A stretch of 50,925 nucleotides of DNA from Halomonas llamarensis. GTDB lineage: Bacteria > Pseudomonadota > Gammaproteobacteria > Pseudomonadales > Halomonadaceae. The position numbers were made by a program, and so were the translations under genes. The stretch lies in assembly GCF_023555005.1 (NCBI RefSeq), contig NZ_JAMJPJ010000026.1, positions 1 through 50,925 of the forward strand. Reading direction: 5' to 3'. Of this stretch, positions 16,008-24,178 are shown one piece after another. The stretch's first letter is position 1. Each line of letters begins with the position of its first letter. The notes under the pieces are model-generated. The model saw only the letters and a program-made list of their open reading frames with translations. It did no database searches and was not told the DNA's origin.

Positions 16008-17065
16008 TGGCTGGTTTTATCGCTAACGCCCGCATCGGCGAAGGTGGCCATCTCATTGAGCATCCCGGCAGCCGCCTGGAGCAGCGGGAATGCCAGCGCC
16101 GCGCCACTGCCTTCACCCAGCCGCATGCCAAGCGCCAGCAACGGTTGGGCATCAAGTGCTTCCAGGGCCGTGGCATGGCCGGGCTCTTCTGAGCGATGGC
16201 CAAACACCAGATACCCCCGCACCGCCGGGCATAGCCGACACGCCACCAGTGCAGCCACCGTGGCGATAAACCCATCGACAACGATGGGCAACCGATGCGC
16301 CGCTGCGGCTAGATAAGTGCCGACCATGGCAGCGATTTCCAGCCCGCCGACTTTCGCTAGCACGTCTAAAGGGTCATTGGGGTCGGCCTGGCGTACCTGA
16401 ATGACGCGTTCGATAACCGCCACCTTATGCGCTTGCTGAGCACTATCGATACCGGTGCCGGCACCCACCACCTGGGCCACTGGCGTGCCGGTCAATACCG
16501 CCAGCATGGCGCTACTGGCGGTGGTATTGGCAATACCCATTTCGCCGACGATGAGGCATTTAGCGCCTGACTGCTGAGCCCGCTCCACCGCGGCAGTGCC
16601 TACCTCAATCGCTGCTAGGGCTTCGTCACACTGCATGGCATTTTCGAGTGCCATATTGTCCGTACCCTGACGCACCTTGGCGTGGGTCACGCCAGGCATG
16701 GTTAACGTAGACGCAACGCCCACATCGACGATCTCGACATCGGCGCCAATCTGCCGGGCAAACACATTAATCGCCGCCCCGCCGCTGGCGAAGTTGGCGA
16801 CCATCTGCGCGGTCACGGCCTGGGGAAACGCCGACACGCCTTCTTCAGCCACGCCATGGTCGGCGGCAAACACCAGCACGCTGGTAGGCGTTACCCTGGG
16901 CATTAGCTCGCCAGTGATGGCGCTAAGTTGAATCGCCAAGGCTTCTAGCTCGCCTAAACTACCAGGGGGTTTGGTCAGCGTATCCAAGTAGGCGCGCGTA
17001 TGCTCAGCAGCATCACGGTCAATGGGCTGAATACGGCAAATCCACTCAGAAACGATATCGGACAT
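16004..17065 (-). CDS. cobT: Nicotinate-nucleotide--dimethylbenzimidazole phosphoribosyltransferase
   Basis: 353 residues. The enzyme makes alpha-ribazole phosphate from DMB and nicotinate mononucleotide. Motifs: TKPPGSLGELE, VFAADHGVAEEGVSAFP, FASGGAAINVFA, GEMGIANTTAS, VGAGTGID, and the C-terminal segment LGMRLGEGSGAALAFPLL containing the catalytic glutamate (about residue 320). The ATG at 17065 is preferred because GGAG lies 6 nt upstream. It is the first gene of the cobalamin operon. The 107 nt before it are too short for a cobalamin riboswitch and I see none, so control of this operon is not apparent. Confidence 0.92.
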   Translation of the reverse strand: MSDIVSEWICRIQPIDRDAAEHTRAYLDTLTKPPGSLGELEALAIQLSAITGELMPRVTPTSVLVFAADHGVAEEGVSAFPQAVTAQMVANFASGGAAINVFARQIGADVEIVDVGVASTLTMPGVTHAKVRQGTDNMALENAMQCDEALAAIEVGTAAVERAQQSGAKCLIVGEMGIANTTASSAMLAVLTGTPVAQVVGAGTGIDSAQQAHKVAVIERVIQVRQADPNDPLDVLAKVGGLEIAAMVGTYLAAAAHRLPIVVDGFIATVAALVACRLCPAVRGYLVFGHRSEEPGHATALEALDAQPLLALGMRLGEGSGAALAFPLLQAAAGMLNEMATFADAGVSDKTSQ

Positions 17066-17172
17066 GGCAGGCTCCAAAGCGGGCTAAGAAAAGGCGCTAA
17101 ATGGTAGCAGACCCGTTATGCGTTTACCTGCCCCACTGTTCATTGGTGACACAGTAGAAAAAAGCTAGAGAC

Positions 17173-18009
17173 TTAACTCACTTCAATCTCGTAACCCGTG
17201 AATTTACGCAGATTAATCACACCGCTATCAAGGATCAAATACTGCCCCTTAATCCCCTGTAACACGCCGTCTACCCGGGGGTTTTTATCAAAGTTATGGG
17301 AGACGACCTTACGTGGGAAATCGCTCACCGGATAAGTAAAAGTGTGCGCGCTCGCTTCTAGCGGGCGAATCGCGTCATCGCCGTGTTCCGCTTTGAGCTG
17401 ATTTAGGCCGCTTTCCAGCTGATTGAATAAACGATCACGCTCGGCTTTCAAATCCAACGGCTCAACCTCACCTTTCAGCATCGCGCGCCAATTGGTGCGG
17501 TCACTCACCTGCTCTTTGAACAACACCTCGACAAACCCGGCCTGTTGGCGTGTATCGACTTCCAACATTGGCAACGCCTGGATGGCGCCTTGGTCTAGCC
17601 AGCGGGTCGGCATTTGGGTTTTGCGGGTAATCCCAACCTTCACTCCCGAAGAGTTGGCCAGATAAACAATATGTGGCTGAAAACAGTGCTGCTTGGCCCA
17701 CTCGGGCTCGCGGCAGGTACCCTGGAAAAAGTGGCAGGTTTCCGGCTTCATGATGCAGGTATCACACTGGGCTAACCGCTTGAAGCATGGGTAGCAATAC
17801 CCTTGGGCAAAGCTCTTTTTCGTCGCGCGCCCGCAGTGGGTACAGGCAATCGCACCGCTCCACACGAGCGTTAGAGGCTGGCCTAACTTGTCATTCAAAG
17901 CGAGCTGTTGATCACCCGCCCGCAAGGCGTAGTTCACCGGTAGCTGAGCGTTGGCCGCGGGCTCAATCGCCATTTTGCGCAGGCAGCCGCGCAGCGCTTG
18001 GTTACTCAT
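17173..18009 (-). CDS. DUF2797 family zinc-finger protein
   Basis: A 278-residue cytosolic protein. It has an N-terminal cysteine cluster (CTHCGRATKKSF, CYPCFKRLAQCDTC, and further Cys/His at CHFFQGTC), probably binding zinc. A central segment, IVYLANSSGVKVGITRKTQ, resembles the opening strands of GIY-YIG nucleases. The C-terminal half includes VLQGIKGQYLILDSGVINLRK. The combination matches DUF2797, a conserved gammaproteobacterial family of unknown function. A full GIY-YIG catalytic set cannot be recognised by eye. It is in the same orientation as the DUF1315 and rhomboid genes upstream, 47 nt after the former. Confidence 0.75.
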   Translation of the reverse strand: MSNQALRGCLRKMAIEPAANAQLPVNYALRAGDQQLALNDKLGQPLTLVWSGAIACTHCGRATKKSFAQGYCYPCFKRLAQCDTCIMKPETCHFFQGTCREPEWAKQHCFQPHIVYLANSSGVKVGITRKTQMPTRWLDQGAIQALPMLEVDTRQQAGFVEVLFKEQVSDRTNWRAMLKGEVEPLDLKAERDRLFNQLESGLNQLKAEHGDDAIRPLEASAHTFTYPVSDFPRKVVSHNFDKNPRVDGVLQGIKGQYLILDSGVINLRKFTGYEIEVS

Positions 18010-18056
18010 TCCCTAATACCTTTTTCTCGTCTATATCATGCGCATCCACGGCGGCG

Positions 18057-18341
18057 TTAGTTGCCGGTGGCATCCTTGGCAAGCCCAGCCATTTCCGGCG
18101 AAACCCCCTCCCCCGAGGCACCGGCGCCACAGGTGCGCTGCTCTAGGTAGCCCACGCGATTCTCTTCGGATACGTTGTTTTCCGCCTCATAGCGCATGAC
18201 GGCCTCTAAGCAGAGTTCGGTTTGTTCCGGCGTCAAATAGCGGCCATCTGGCCATTTACGTAACGATACCGCTTGCTTCAAGCTTTCATAAATGGCCGGG
18301 GTCATCTGATTAATCATTTTATCGAAGGTCATATCGCTCAT
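18057..18341 (-). CDS. DUF1315 (YeaC-like) small protein
   Basis: A 94-residue soluble protein. The N-terminal half, MTPAIYESLKQAVSLRKWPDG and LTPEQTELCLEAVMRYEA, matches E. coli YeaC/DUF1315, of unknown function. The C-terminal 35 residues (CGAGASGEGVSPEMAG) are low-complexity and probably disordered. It lies 10 nt downstream of the rhomboid protease gene and is likely co-transcribed with it. Confidence 0.75.
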   Translation of the reverse strand: MSDMTFDKMINQMTPAIYESLKQAVSLRKWPDGRYLTPEQTELCLEAVMRYEAENNVSEENRVGYLEQRTCGAGASGEGVSPEMAGLAKDATGN

Positions 18342-18351
18342 TGCGTGCCTC

Positions 18352-19206
18352 TTAACGGTTTTTCAAACGCTGAGATGAATAATACCAGCCTGTGACAAGC
18401 CCCACGAGTAGACCGCCCAAATGCGCTTCATTCGCGACGTTGCCAAAACCCACGCTGCCCGCCATATCGGTCATGGTGAACACCATCCAACCGAGCATAA
18501 ACACCACCAGCATGGTGGGAACAAAAAAGCCGCTTTCGGGCACGCGGCGCGACATCAACCACACATGCCCTAAAAGTGCGTAAACCACGCCCGACATGCC
18601 GCCAAAAAGCGCCGTGCCGGTGGCGTACTGTGCAAGATTCGCGCCCACGCCTGCTACGATTAATAGGAGTAGCATCGTACGGCTACCCTGGAGCATTTCT
18701 ATTTGACGGCCGAAGTACCACACCCACATCAGATTAAAAATCAGGTGCATCCAGCCAAAATGCAAAAAGGCTGGCGACAGCAAACGCCACACCTGACCGC
18801 TACTTAACGTGTCCGATAGCGAGCCAAACACCAACTCATCGTTGGCAATACCAATCGGCACGACGGTCAAGCCCACAATCAGCAAGTCACCAAATAAGCC
18901 GATTAAGGCAAACACCAAAAGGCTTAATACAATCATCGCCGCTGTCACGGGTACGCGCTTTAACGCCGGTAGCACGTCGGCACTGCGTTGAGCACGCCCC
19001 CGAGATGGGCGTGACAGTATAAGCGGCTCGCCTCTTTCCCAGCGCTGAACTAATGCTTGTAACTCAACGTGCTGATTAGGGTCAGCCACCCAAATTAACT
19101 GGCCATCGGCCTCAGCCGTAATGCGATGCCCGATACGGTGCTGCCAGAGAGCTTGGCGTAGTGCCTGCGTATCGGCATCGTGAGGCAAGAGCATGACGGG
19201 ATGCAT
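18352..19206 (-). CDS. Rhomboid-family intramembrane serine protease (GlpG-like)
   Basis: 284 residues. A cytosolic N-terminal domain (about residues 1-85, as in GlpG) precedes six transmembrane helices. Catalytic features are present: HLIFN in helix 2, the serine in GGMSGVVYALLGH and the histidine in NEAHLGGLLVG. It would cleave transmembrane segments of membrane proteins, with substrates unknown. The start ATG at 19206 has GGGAGA 7 nt upstream. It heads the small minus-strand cluster with DUF1315 and DUF2797. Confidence 0.88.
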   Translation of the reverse strand: MHPVMLLPHDADTQALRQALWQHRIGHRITAEADGQLIWVADPNQHVELQALVQRWERGEPLILSRPSRGRAQRSADVLPALKRVPVTAAMIVLSLLVFALIGLFGDLLIVGLTVVPIGIANDELVFGSLSDTLSSGQVWRLLSPAFLHFGWMHLIFNLMWVWYFGRQIEMLQGSRTMLLLLIVAGVGANLAQYATGTALFGGMSGVVYALLGHVWLMSRRVPESGFFVPTMLVVFMLGWMVFTMTDMAGSVGFGNVANEAHLGGLLVGLVTGWYYSSQRLKNR

Positions 19207-19478
19207 GTTGGTATCTCCCTATTAACTAAAGCGGCTCGACCTTGAAGCGTCACGCCAAAACGTTTACACCATCTTACCGTATCGAGTACCGAGATCAGAT
19301 AGGGACTTAACAGACAAATCGCGTGCGTGATAACTAAAAAGTGGCGTTGGTGTGCTGTGCCGACGCAATGAACGGCGTATCAAAACGGCTATTTTTTCTG
19401 TTTACACGACAGCTAGCGGCCATCGTCAGCACCAATCTAAGTCATAGGTAACGCCCCTATGCCCCACCATGCAGCATG

Positions 19479-19497
19479 TGCGTGGCTATAACACGCA
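19479..19497. promoter_or_regulatory. Perfect 6-7-6 palindrome upstream of the nitrate transporter promoter
   Basis: TGCGTG and CACGCA flank a 7-nt spacer. It lies about 90 bp upstream of the predicted sigma-54 start point, in the right place for an enhancer site. The spacing is 2 bp longer than the classical NtrC site, so the binding protein is uncertain. The remainder of 19207-19478 shows no gene or clear signal. Confidence 0.5.
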
Positions 19498-19553
19498 TCC
19501 CCCGCCAACATGAATAACGGTAACCAGCTGATAAAATTAATAAAATATTTTAT

Positions 19554-19569
19554 TGGCCACTTTTTTGCT
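19554..19569 (+). promoter_or_regulatory. Sigma-54 promoter of the nitrate transporter gene
   Basis: TGGCCACTTTTTTGCT has GG and GC 12 nt apart and a perfect TTGC -12 box. The predicted start is near 19580, leaving a leader of about 155 nt before the transporter ATG. Sigma-54 dependence fits NtrC control of nitrate assimilation. Confidence 0.8.
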
Positions 19570-19632
19570 TATACCTACTAGTAATGGTAGGCGTGGACCA
19601 GGCCCAAGCGGGTACGAGTGCGTCGAACCTGA

Positions 19633-19693
19633 CCTTCAATGGCGAAGGCATGTTCTCGTAAACCGACGACGCCGCATGATTCATACGCGGCGT
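19633..19693 (+). ncRNA. Candidate ANTAR-responsive leader of the nitrate transporter mRNA
   Basis: A 5-bp hairpin CCTTC/GAAGG (19633-19648) carries the hexaloop AATGGC, the same loop as in the nirB leader, with A at position 1 and G at position 4 as ANTAR proteins require. About 16 nt later comes GACGACGCC, close to the AACGACGCCC of the other two leaders. The 7-bp stem ACGCCGC/GCGGCGT (19669-19693) then resembles the terminator stem but lacks a U-run. The element may therefore be degenerate or act differently. Confidence 0.5.
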
Positions 19694-19733
19694 GTTGATG
19701 TTGATCTCGTCACTCGACCCGTGAGGCCACCCC

Positions 19734-21086
19734 ATGGATATTCGCAACAAAGCCAACCGCATTCGGTTGCTCAATTTCTCCACGCCGCAGATGCGCGCGT
19801 TCCACTTTTCTTGGTTTGCTTTCCACCTCTGCTTCTTTGGCTGGTTCGGTATTGCCCCGCTCATGGCGGTGGTGCGTGAGGATTTAGCACTTACCCAGAC
19901 GCAAATCGGCAACACGATTATCGCCTCGGTGGCGATCACCGTCATCGTGCGGTTGCTGATTGGCGTGCTGTGCGACCGCCTCGGGCCGCGTAAGACTTAC
20001 TCAGGTTTATTATTGCTAGGCTCGATCCCCGTCATGGGCATTGGCCTGGCCGATAGCTTTGAAACCTTTCTCATCGCACGCCTGGCCATTGGCGCCATTG
20101 GCGCATCGTTTGTCATCACTCAGTACCACACTTCCATTATGTTTGCGCCTAACGTGGTCGGCACGGCCAACGCCACCAGCGCAGGCTGGGGGAACCTAGG
20201 CGGCGGCACCACGCAGATCGTGATGCCGCTGATTTTTGCCGGCATGTTGATGCTGGGGGTTAACGAAGCGCTGGGCTGGCGGTTAGCCATGGTGGTACCG
20301 GGCGTTGTGCTGTTCTGCACCGGGATTGCCTACTGGCTGTTTACACAAGACGCACCTGACGGCAACTTTGACGAGCTGCGCGCCCGCGGCGAGCTACCTG
20401 AAGCCAGTGGTGAAAACGGCGCATTACAATGCTTTATGGTAGCGGCGAAAGACATTCGAGTCTGGGCGCTATTTGTGGTGTACGGCCTGTGCTTTGGCGT
20501 GGAGCTGACCATCAACAACATTGCCGCGATCTACTTCTTCGATAATTTTGATCTCACACTCGCCACTGCCGGGGTGATCGCCGGGCTGTTTGGCTTGATG
20601 AATATTTTTGCGCGCACCCTGGGCGGCGTGTTTTCTGACCTGTTTGCCAAGCATGGCGGGCTAAAGGGCCGCGTGCGTTGGCTGTTGGTCGCCCTAATTT
20701 GCGAAGGGGTTGCCCTGATTGCGTTTTCACAGATGCACGTATTAAGCCTGGCGATCGGTATCATGCTGGTTTTCAGCTTGTTTGTGCAGATGGCCGAAGG
20801 CGCCACCTACGGCGTAGTCCCGTTTATCAATAAAAAAGCGCTGGGCGCAGTTGCCGGCATCGTGGGCGCGGGCGGCAACGTCGGAGCAGTCTCTGCCGCC
20901 TTCTTATTCCGAAGCGAAAGCCTAACCTACCAGCAGGGCCTCTTTTACCTAGGTTTGGCCGTACTGGCCCTGGCCTCAAGCGTCTTACTGGTACGCTTCA
21001 GCGATGCTCAAGAAACCGAAGCGGCCATTGCCTACCGCGATGCGGTCGGTGAGGACACCGGCGCCGGTGCGCTCTCGTTACGCTAA
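19734..21086 (+). CDS. Nitrate/nitrite transporter, MFS NarK/NasA type
   Basis: A 450-residue major facilitator with about 12 transmembrane helices. It has the N-terminal family region FSWFAFHLCFFGWFGIAPL, the MFS loop GVLCDRLGPRKTY, and the two glycine-rich nitrate signature helices NATSAGWGNLGGGTTQ and GAVAGIVGAGGNVGAV. It imports nitrate for assimilation by the NasA/NirBD enzymes encoded about 4 kb downstream. Expression is probably driven by the sigma-54 promoter at 19554 and modulated by the leader hairpins. The NasR antiterminator gene follows 81 nt later. The ATG at 19734 has GTGAGG 9 nt upstream. Confidence 0.9.
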   Translation: MDIRNKANRIRLLNFSTPQMRAFHFSWFAFHLCFFGWFGIAPLMAVVREDLALTQTQIGNTIIASVAITVIVRLLIGVLCDRLGPRKTYSGLLLLGSIPVMGIGLADSFETFLIARLAIGAIGASFVITQYHTSIMFAPNVVGTANATSAGWGNLGGGTTQIVMPLIFAGMLMLGVNEALGWRLAMVVPGVVLFCTGIAYWLFTQDAPDGNFDELRARGELPEASGENGALQCFMVAAKDIRVWALFVVYGLCFGVELTINNIAAIYFFDNFDLTLATAGVIAGLFGLMNIFARTLGGVFSDLFAKHGGLKGRVRWLLVALICEGVALIAFSQMHVLSLAIGIMLVFSLFVQMAEGATYGVVPFINKKALGAVAGIVGAGGNVGAVSAAFLFRSESLTYQQGLFYLGLAVLALASSVLLVRFSDAQETEAAIAYRDAVGEDTGAGALSLR

Positions 21087-21108
21087 ACACCGCCTGTTAC
21101 ACGGCGCC

Positions 21109-21138
21109 TGCTGCGCACGTCTCTGGACGTGCGCAGCA
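21109..21138. other. 13-bp perfect hairpin between nitrate transporter and nasR
   Basis: TGCTGCGCACGTC pairs fully with GACGTGCGCAGCA around the loop TCTG. No U-run follows on either strand, so it is not a classical terminator. It may stabilise the upstream mRNA end or reduce nasR expression relative to the transporter. Confidence 0.6.
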
Positions 21139-21167
21139 CATGGAGGTAAGCCACAAGGAACTGCATT

Positions 21168-22436
21168 ATGTCTTCAGCTCAACAGCTACCGTTAACCGCC
21201 AAACGTTGCGATATCGACAACCTCACCCATCTTGCGACCATTTGTGAAATTGTCGGCGATATCAGTCACTTTATTCACATGTTGCAGCGTGAGCGAGGTG
21301 CATCGACGATTTTTTTAGTCTCTCAGGGCGAACGCTTTAAACAGCGTCGCGCCACGTATCAGCAGCATAGCCAAGATGCCGAAGCGCTAATGCGCCGCCG
21401 CCTGGAAACGTTAAGCGAAGAAGTTCGCCCTCAGGCCGCCGCACGCCTGCTACGGCGTATTGCCACCGTGTGGTACGCGCTCGATGAGCTCAGTACGCTG
21501 CGCCACGCCATTGAGACATTCGCCATTACACCAGATGCCGCCACCCAAGCGTTTAATCAATTGACCAGCGGTTTGCTAACCATTGTATTTGAAGCCGCCG
21601 ATACGGCCATCGACCCGGATATCACCCGCGCCCTGGTGGCTATTTTTCACTTGATGCAGGGGAAAGAGCTGGCCGGACAAGAGCGCGCCTGTGGTGCTTT
21701 CGGCTTTACCCAAGGGCATTTTGACGATGCCCACAGCTCGCTACTCGCGCACCTGATCACTGACCAACAGCGCTGCTTTGATACTTTTGTAGAATTTGCC
21801 ACACCCGACGCACAACAACGCTGGCAGCAAGAGTTATCGCACCGCACGCTCTCCAGCATCAGCCAGCTGCGCGATATTGCCTGCCAGCGCGCGTCGCATC
21901 CTGATACGCCAGAGTCAGCGTCGATGGGTGAAGCTTGGTACGAGCTAACGACGCGCCGCATTGATAGCATCAAACGTGTGGAAGATGCGCTCAACGCTCA
22001 GCTCGCCGCGCTGTGCCATGAAAAAACACATCAAGCCAGCGCGTTGCTGGAAAAAGCCAAAGCCGAATCTTGCGCCAACACTCCAGCGCCCTGCGAGCAG
22101 CTGCTGGCATTAAGTCATTCAGAGCCGCTGGGCGATTTGACCGCCAACGCACTTAATTCTCCGCTTGGCCGTTCGCTGATAGAGCTCACCCAGGCGCAGT
22201 CCAGCCGCTTACAGGGGCTGAGCGATGAACTAGAAAATACCCGCAAAGCACTACGCGAACGCAAACTGGTCGAGCGGGCCAAGGGCCTGATCATGGCCCA
22301 CCAAGGTATGAATGAAGAAGACGCCTACCGTTTCCTGCGCACCACCTCGATGAACAAAAGCAAAAGCATGGCCGATATGGCCCAGTCGATTCTTGACCTA
22401 TCCCCCATGCTTAACCGCAAAGAAGACAGTCACTGA
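21168..22436 (+). CDS. nasR: NasR-type nitrate-sensing transcription antiterminator (NIT-ANTAR)
   Basis: A 422-residue cytosolic regulator. The N-terminal helical NIT domain (about residues 30-320) contains the conserved opening HMLQRERGASTIFL and EARGKELAG-like segments (LMQGKELAGQERACG), which sense nitrate or nitrite. The C-terminal ANTAR domain (about 345-405) reads LRERKLVERAKGLIMAHQGMNEEDAYRFLRTTSM. In Klebsiella NasR, nitrate lets the ANTAR domain bind a two-hairpin leader RNA and prevent termination. Matching leaders are visible in this window before nasA and before the nirB operon. AAGGA lies 8 nt before the ATG. Confidence 0.9.
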   Translation: MSSAQQLPLTAKRCDIDNLTHLATICEIVGDISHFIHMLQRERGASTIFLVSQGERFKQRRATYQQHSQDAEALMRRRLETLSEEVRPQAAARLLRRIATVWYALDELSTLRHAIETFAITPDAATQAFNQLTSGLLTIVFEAADTAIDPDITRALVAIFHLMQGKELAGQERACGAFGFTQGHFDDAHSSLLAHLITDQQRCFDTFVEFATPDAQQRWQQELSHRTLSSISQLRDIACQRASHPDTPESASMGEAWYELTTRRIDSIKRVEDALNAQLAALCHEKTHQASALLEKAKAESCANTPAPCEQLLALSHSEPLGDLTANALNSPLGRSLIELTQAQSSRLQGLSDELENTRKALRERKLVERAKGLIMAHQGMNEEDAYRFLRTTSMNKSKSMADMAQSILDLSPMLNRKEDSH

Positions 22437-22536
22437 CTGTTCCACCCTATTCGTTTGCAGGCTTACGGTTTGCATAACCGCGCTCACTTAGCCATGCTTA
22501 GAGGCCATTGATGGTTAACCGTAAGGAACGCAAACG

Positions 22537-23223
22537 ATGCATAAAAGCGTATTACTGATCACAGGAGCCTCTAGTGGAATCGGCGCCGCCACGGCGCGTG
22601 CTGCTGCTAGGGAAGGCTATAAACTGGTGCTAGCCGCCCGATCAACGGACAAACTCACCGCGCTTGCCCAAGAGCTAGGGCCAGAAAACGTGCTGGTCTG
22701 TGCGCTCGATGTCACCCAGATGGATGACCAACGCGCCATGGTCAACGAAGCGTTGGAAACGTTTGGCCAGATTGACGCCGTCTTCGCTAACGCCGGATGC
22801 GGCGGCACACCTGGGGGCTTCAGCGAGGCCGACCACGAGCGCTGGAAAGACATGATTCTCACCAATGTTTACGGCGTAGGACTTACCCTTCAAGCCTGCT
22901 TGCCGGCGCTCAAACGCAGTAAAGGCCATGTACTCCTCACCGGTTCTGCAGCGGGCCGCGCAACCATTCCCGGCTCTATGTACAGCGCCTCGAAGTGGGC
23001 AGTGACCGGTATCGGCTATAACCTGCGCGAAGAACTACGCGGTACCGGCATGCGAGTAACGCTGATTGAGCCCGGCATGGTCGATACCCCGTTCTTTGAC
23101 GAACCGCCCGAGCATGCGCTGGCAGACCGCGATATTGCCAATGCGGTCATTTACGCGCTATCGCAGCCTGCCCATGTTGACGTTAACGAAATGTTGATTC
23201 GCCCCACCCCACCGCTGGCATAA
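22537..23223 (+). CDS. Short-chain dehydrogenase/reductase (SDR)
   Basis: 228 residues of the classical SDR family. The cofactor motif TGASSGIG is at residues 9-16, followed by NAGCGG (NNAG equivalent), the catalytic serine in LLTGSAAGRATIPG, and YSASK (Tyr about 149, Lys 153). The family oxidises or reduces alcohols, aldehydes or ketones with NAD(P)(H). The arginine at AARSTDKL favours NADP. The substrate is unknown. It lies between nasR and the convergent cobA gene with no clear functional link to nitrate assimilation. AAGGAA precedes the ATG. Confidence 0.85.
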   Translation: MHKSVLLITGASSGIGAATARAAAREGYKLVLAARSTDKLTALAQELGPENVLVCALDVTQMDDQRAMVNEALETFGQIDAVFANAGCGGTPGGFSEADHERWKDMILTNVYGVGLTLQACLPALKRSKGHVLLTGSAAGRATIPGSMYSASKWAVTGIGYNLREELRGTGMRVTLIEPGMVDTPFFDEPPEHALADRDIANAVIYALSQPAHVDVNEMLIRPTPPLA

Positions 23224-23275
23224 CACGATTTCAACGGTCACGGCGGTGCTAAACGGGCATATCGCGGGGAAAATC

Positions 23276-24178
23276 TCAAACCTCGCCGACATAGCGCGCT
23301 TGGTTCTCAGCGGATGCCGGGCTTACCGAGACCCGTTGCACTACGCTGCCCACCACAATCAAGCAGGGTGACGGCAAAGGGAGTGCAGCGAGTTTTTCCG
23401 GCATATCAGCAAGCGAACCCACCAGCGATTGCTGCTCGGGCTTGCTGGCATTGGCTACCAGCATAATCGGCCACGCATCCGGCAGCCCCGCCTGGCGCAG
23501 GCCGTGACAAATCACCTCGACCTTGGAAAGCCCCATGTAAAACACCAGGGTTTCATCCTTGCGCGCCAGCGCCGCCCAGTCCGGGGTGCCGTCTTCTCGG
23601 CATAGCTGGGCGGTGATAAAGCGCAGCTGTTGGGCATGGCCGCGATCGGTCAGCGGAATGCCCATACAGGCGGCAGCAGCAGAGGCCGCGGTAATACCCG
23701 GCACAATGGCCGCAGGTACTTGGGCGGCGGCCAGGGCATCCAGCTCTTCGCCCATTCGCGCAAAGAACGCCGGGTCGCCGCCTTTGAGGCGCACCACCGA
23801 CTTCCCTTCGCCCACCAGCTTAACCATTAAGGCGCCAATTTCATTCTGGGGAACGCTATGATGGCCACGGGACTTTCCCACGTAGTAGCGCTCGCTGCCT
23901 TTGGGAATCAGCGCCAGCACATCATCGCCCACGAGGCGGTCATACACCACGGCGTCCGCCTGCATCAGCAGCCGTGCGGCTTTGAGCGTTAATAGCTCGA
24001 CATCGCCACTACCGGCGCCGACCAAATAGACCTGTCCGGCGCGGCACTTATCCAGCCCTCCCTGCAGCGGCACATATACCTCGTCAGCATGCCGTGCCGA
24101 TAGGGAGCAAGCGCGGTGCGACAAGCGCATAAAAGCGTTAAACCACTTCAGAATTAGGGGTTTGCTTAGCGCGGGCAT
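23276..24178 (-). CDS. cobA: Uroporphyrinogen-III C-methyltransferase (siroheme synthesis)
   Basis: About 300 residues of the SUMT family, which methylates uroporphyrinogen III twice to precorrin-2, the branch to siroheme and cobalamin. Motifs: VYLVGAGSGDVELLTLKAARLL, VVYDRLV, RLKGGDPAFFARMGEE, VPGITAASAAAACMGIPLTDR and FYMGLS. A 50-residue N-terminal extension precedes the core. The ATG at 24178 has GAGGA 7 nt upstream and overlaps nasA by 41 nt. An ATG at 24130 would avoid the overlap but has no good ribosome-binding site. Coupling to nasA makes sense because nitrite reductase NirB needs siroheme. Confidence 0.88.
   Translation of the reverse strand: MPALSKPLILKWFNAFMRLSHRACSLSARHADEVYVPLQGGLDKCRAGQVYLVGAGSGDVELLTLKAARLLMQADAVVYDRLVGDDVLALIPKGSERYYVGKSRGHHSVPQNEIGALMVKLVGEGKSVVRLKGGDPAFFARMGEELDALAAAQVPAAIVPGITAASAAAACMGIPLTDRGHAQQLRFITAQLCREDGTPDWAALARKDETLVFYMGLSKVEVICHGLRQAGLPDAWPIMLVANASKPEQQSLVGSLADMPEKLAALPLPSPCLIVVGSVVQRVSVSPASAENQARYVGEV

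Noticed and set aside
17066..17172. Possible cobalamin riboswitch upstream of cobT
   Set aside because: The gap is only about 107 nt and has no B12-box-like sequence or multi-stem structure.
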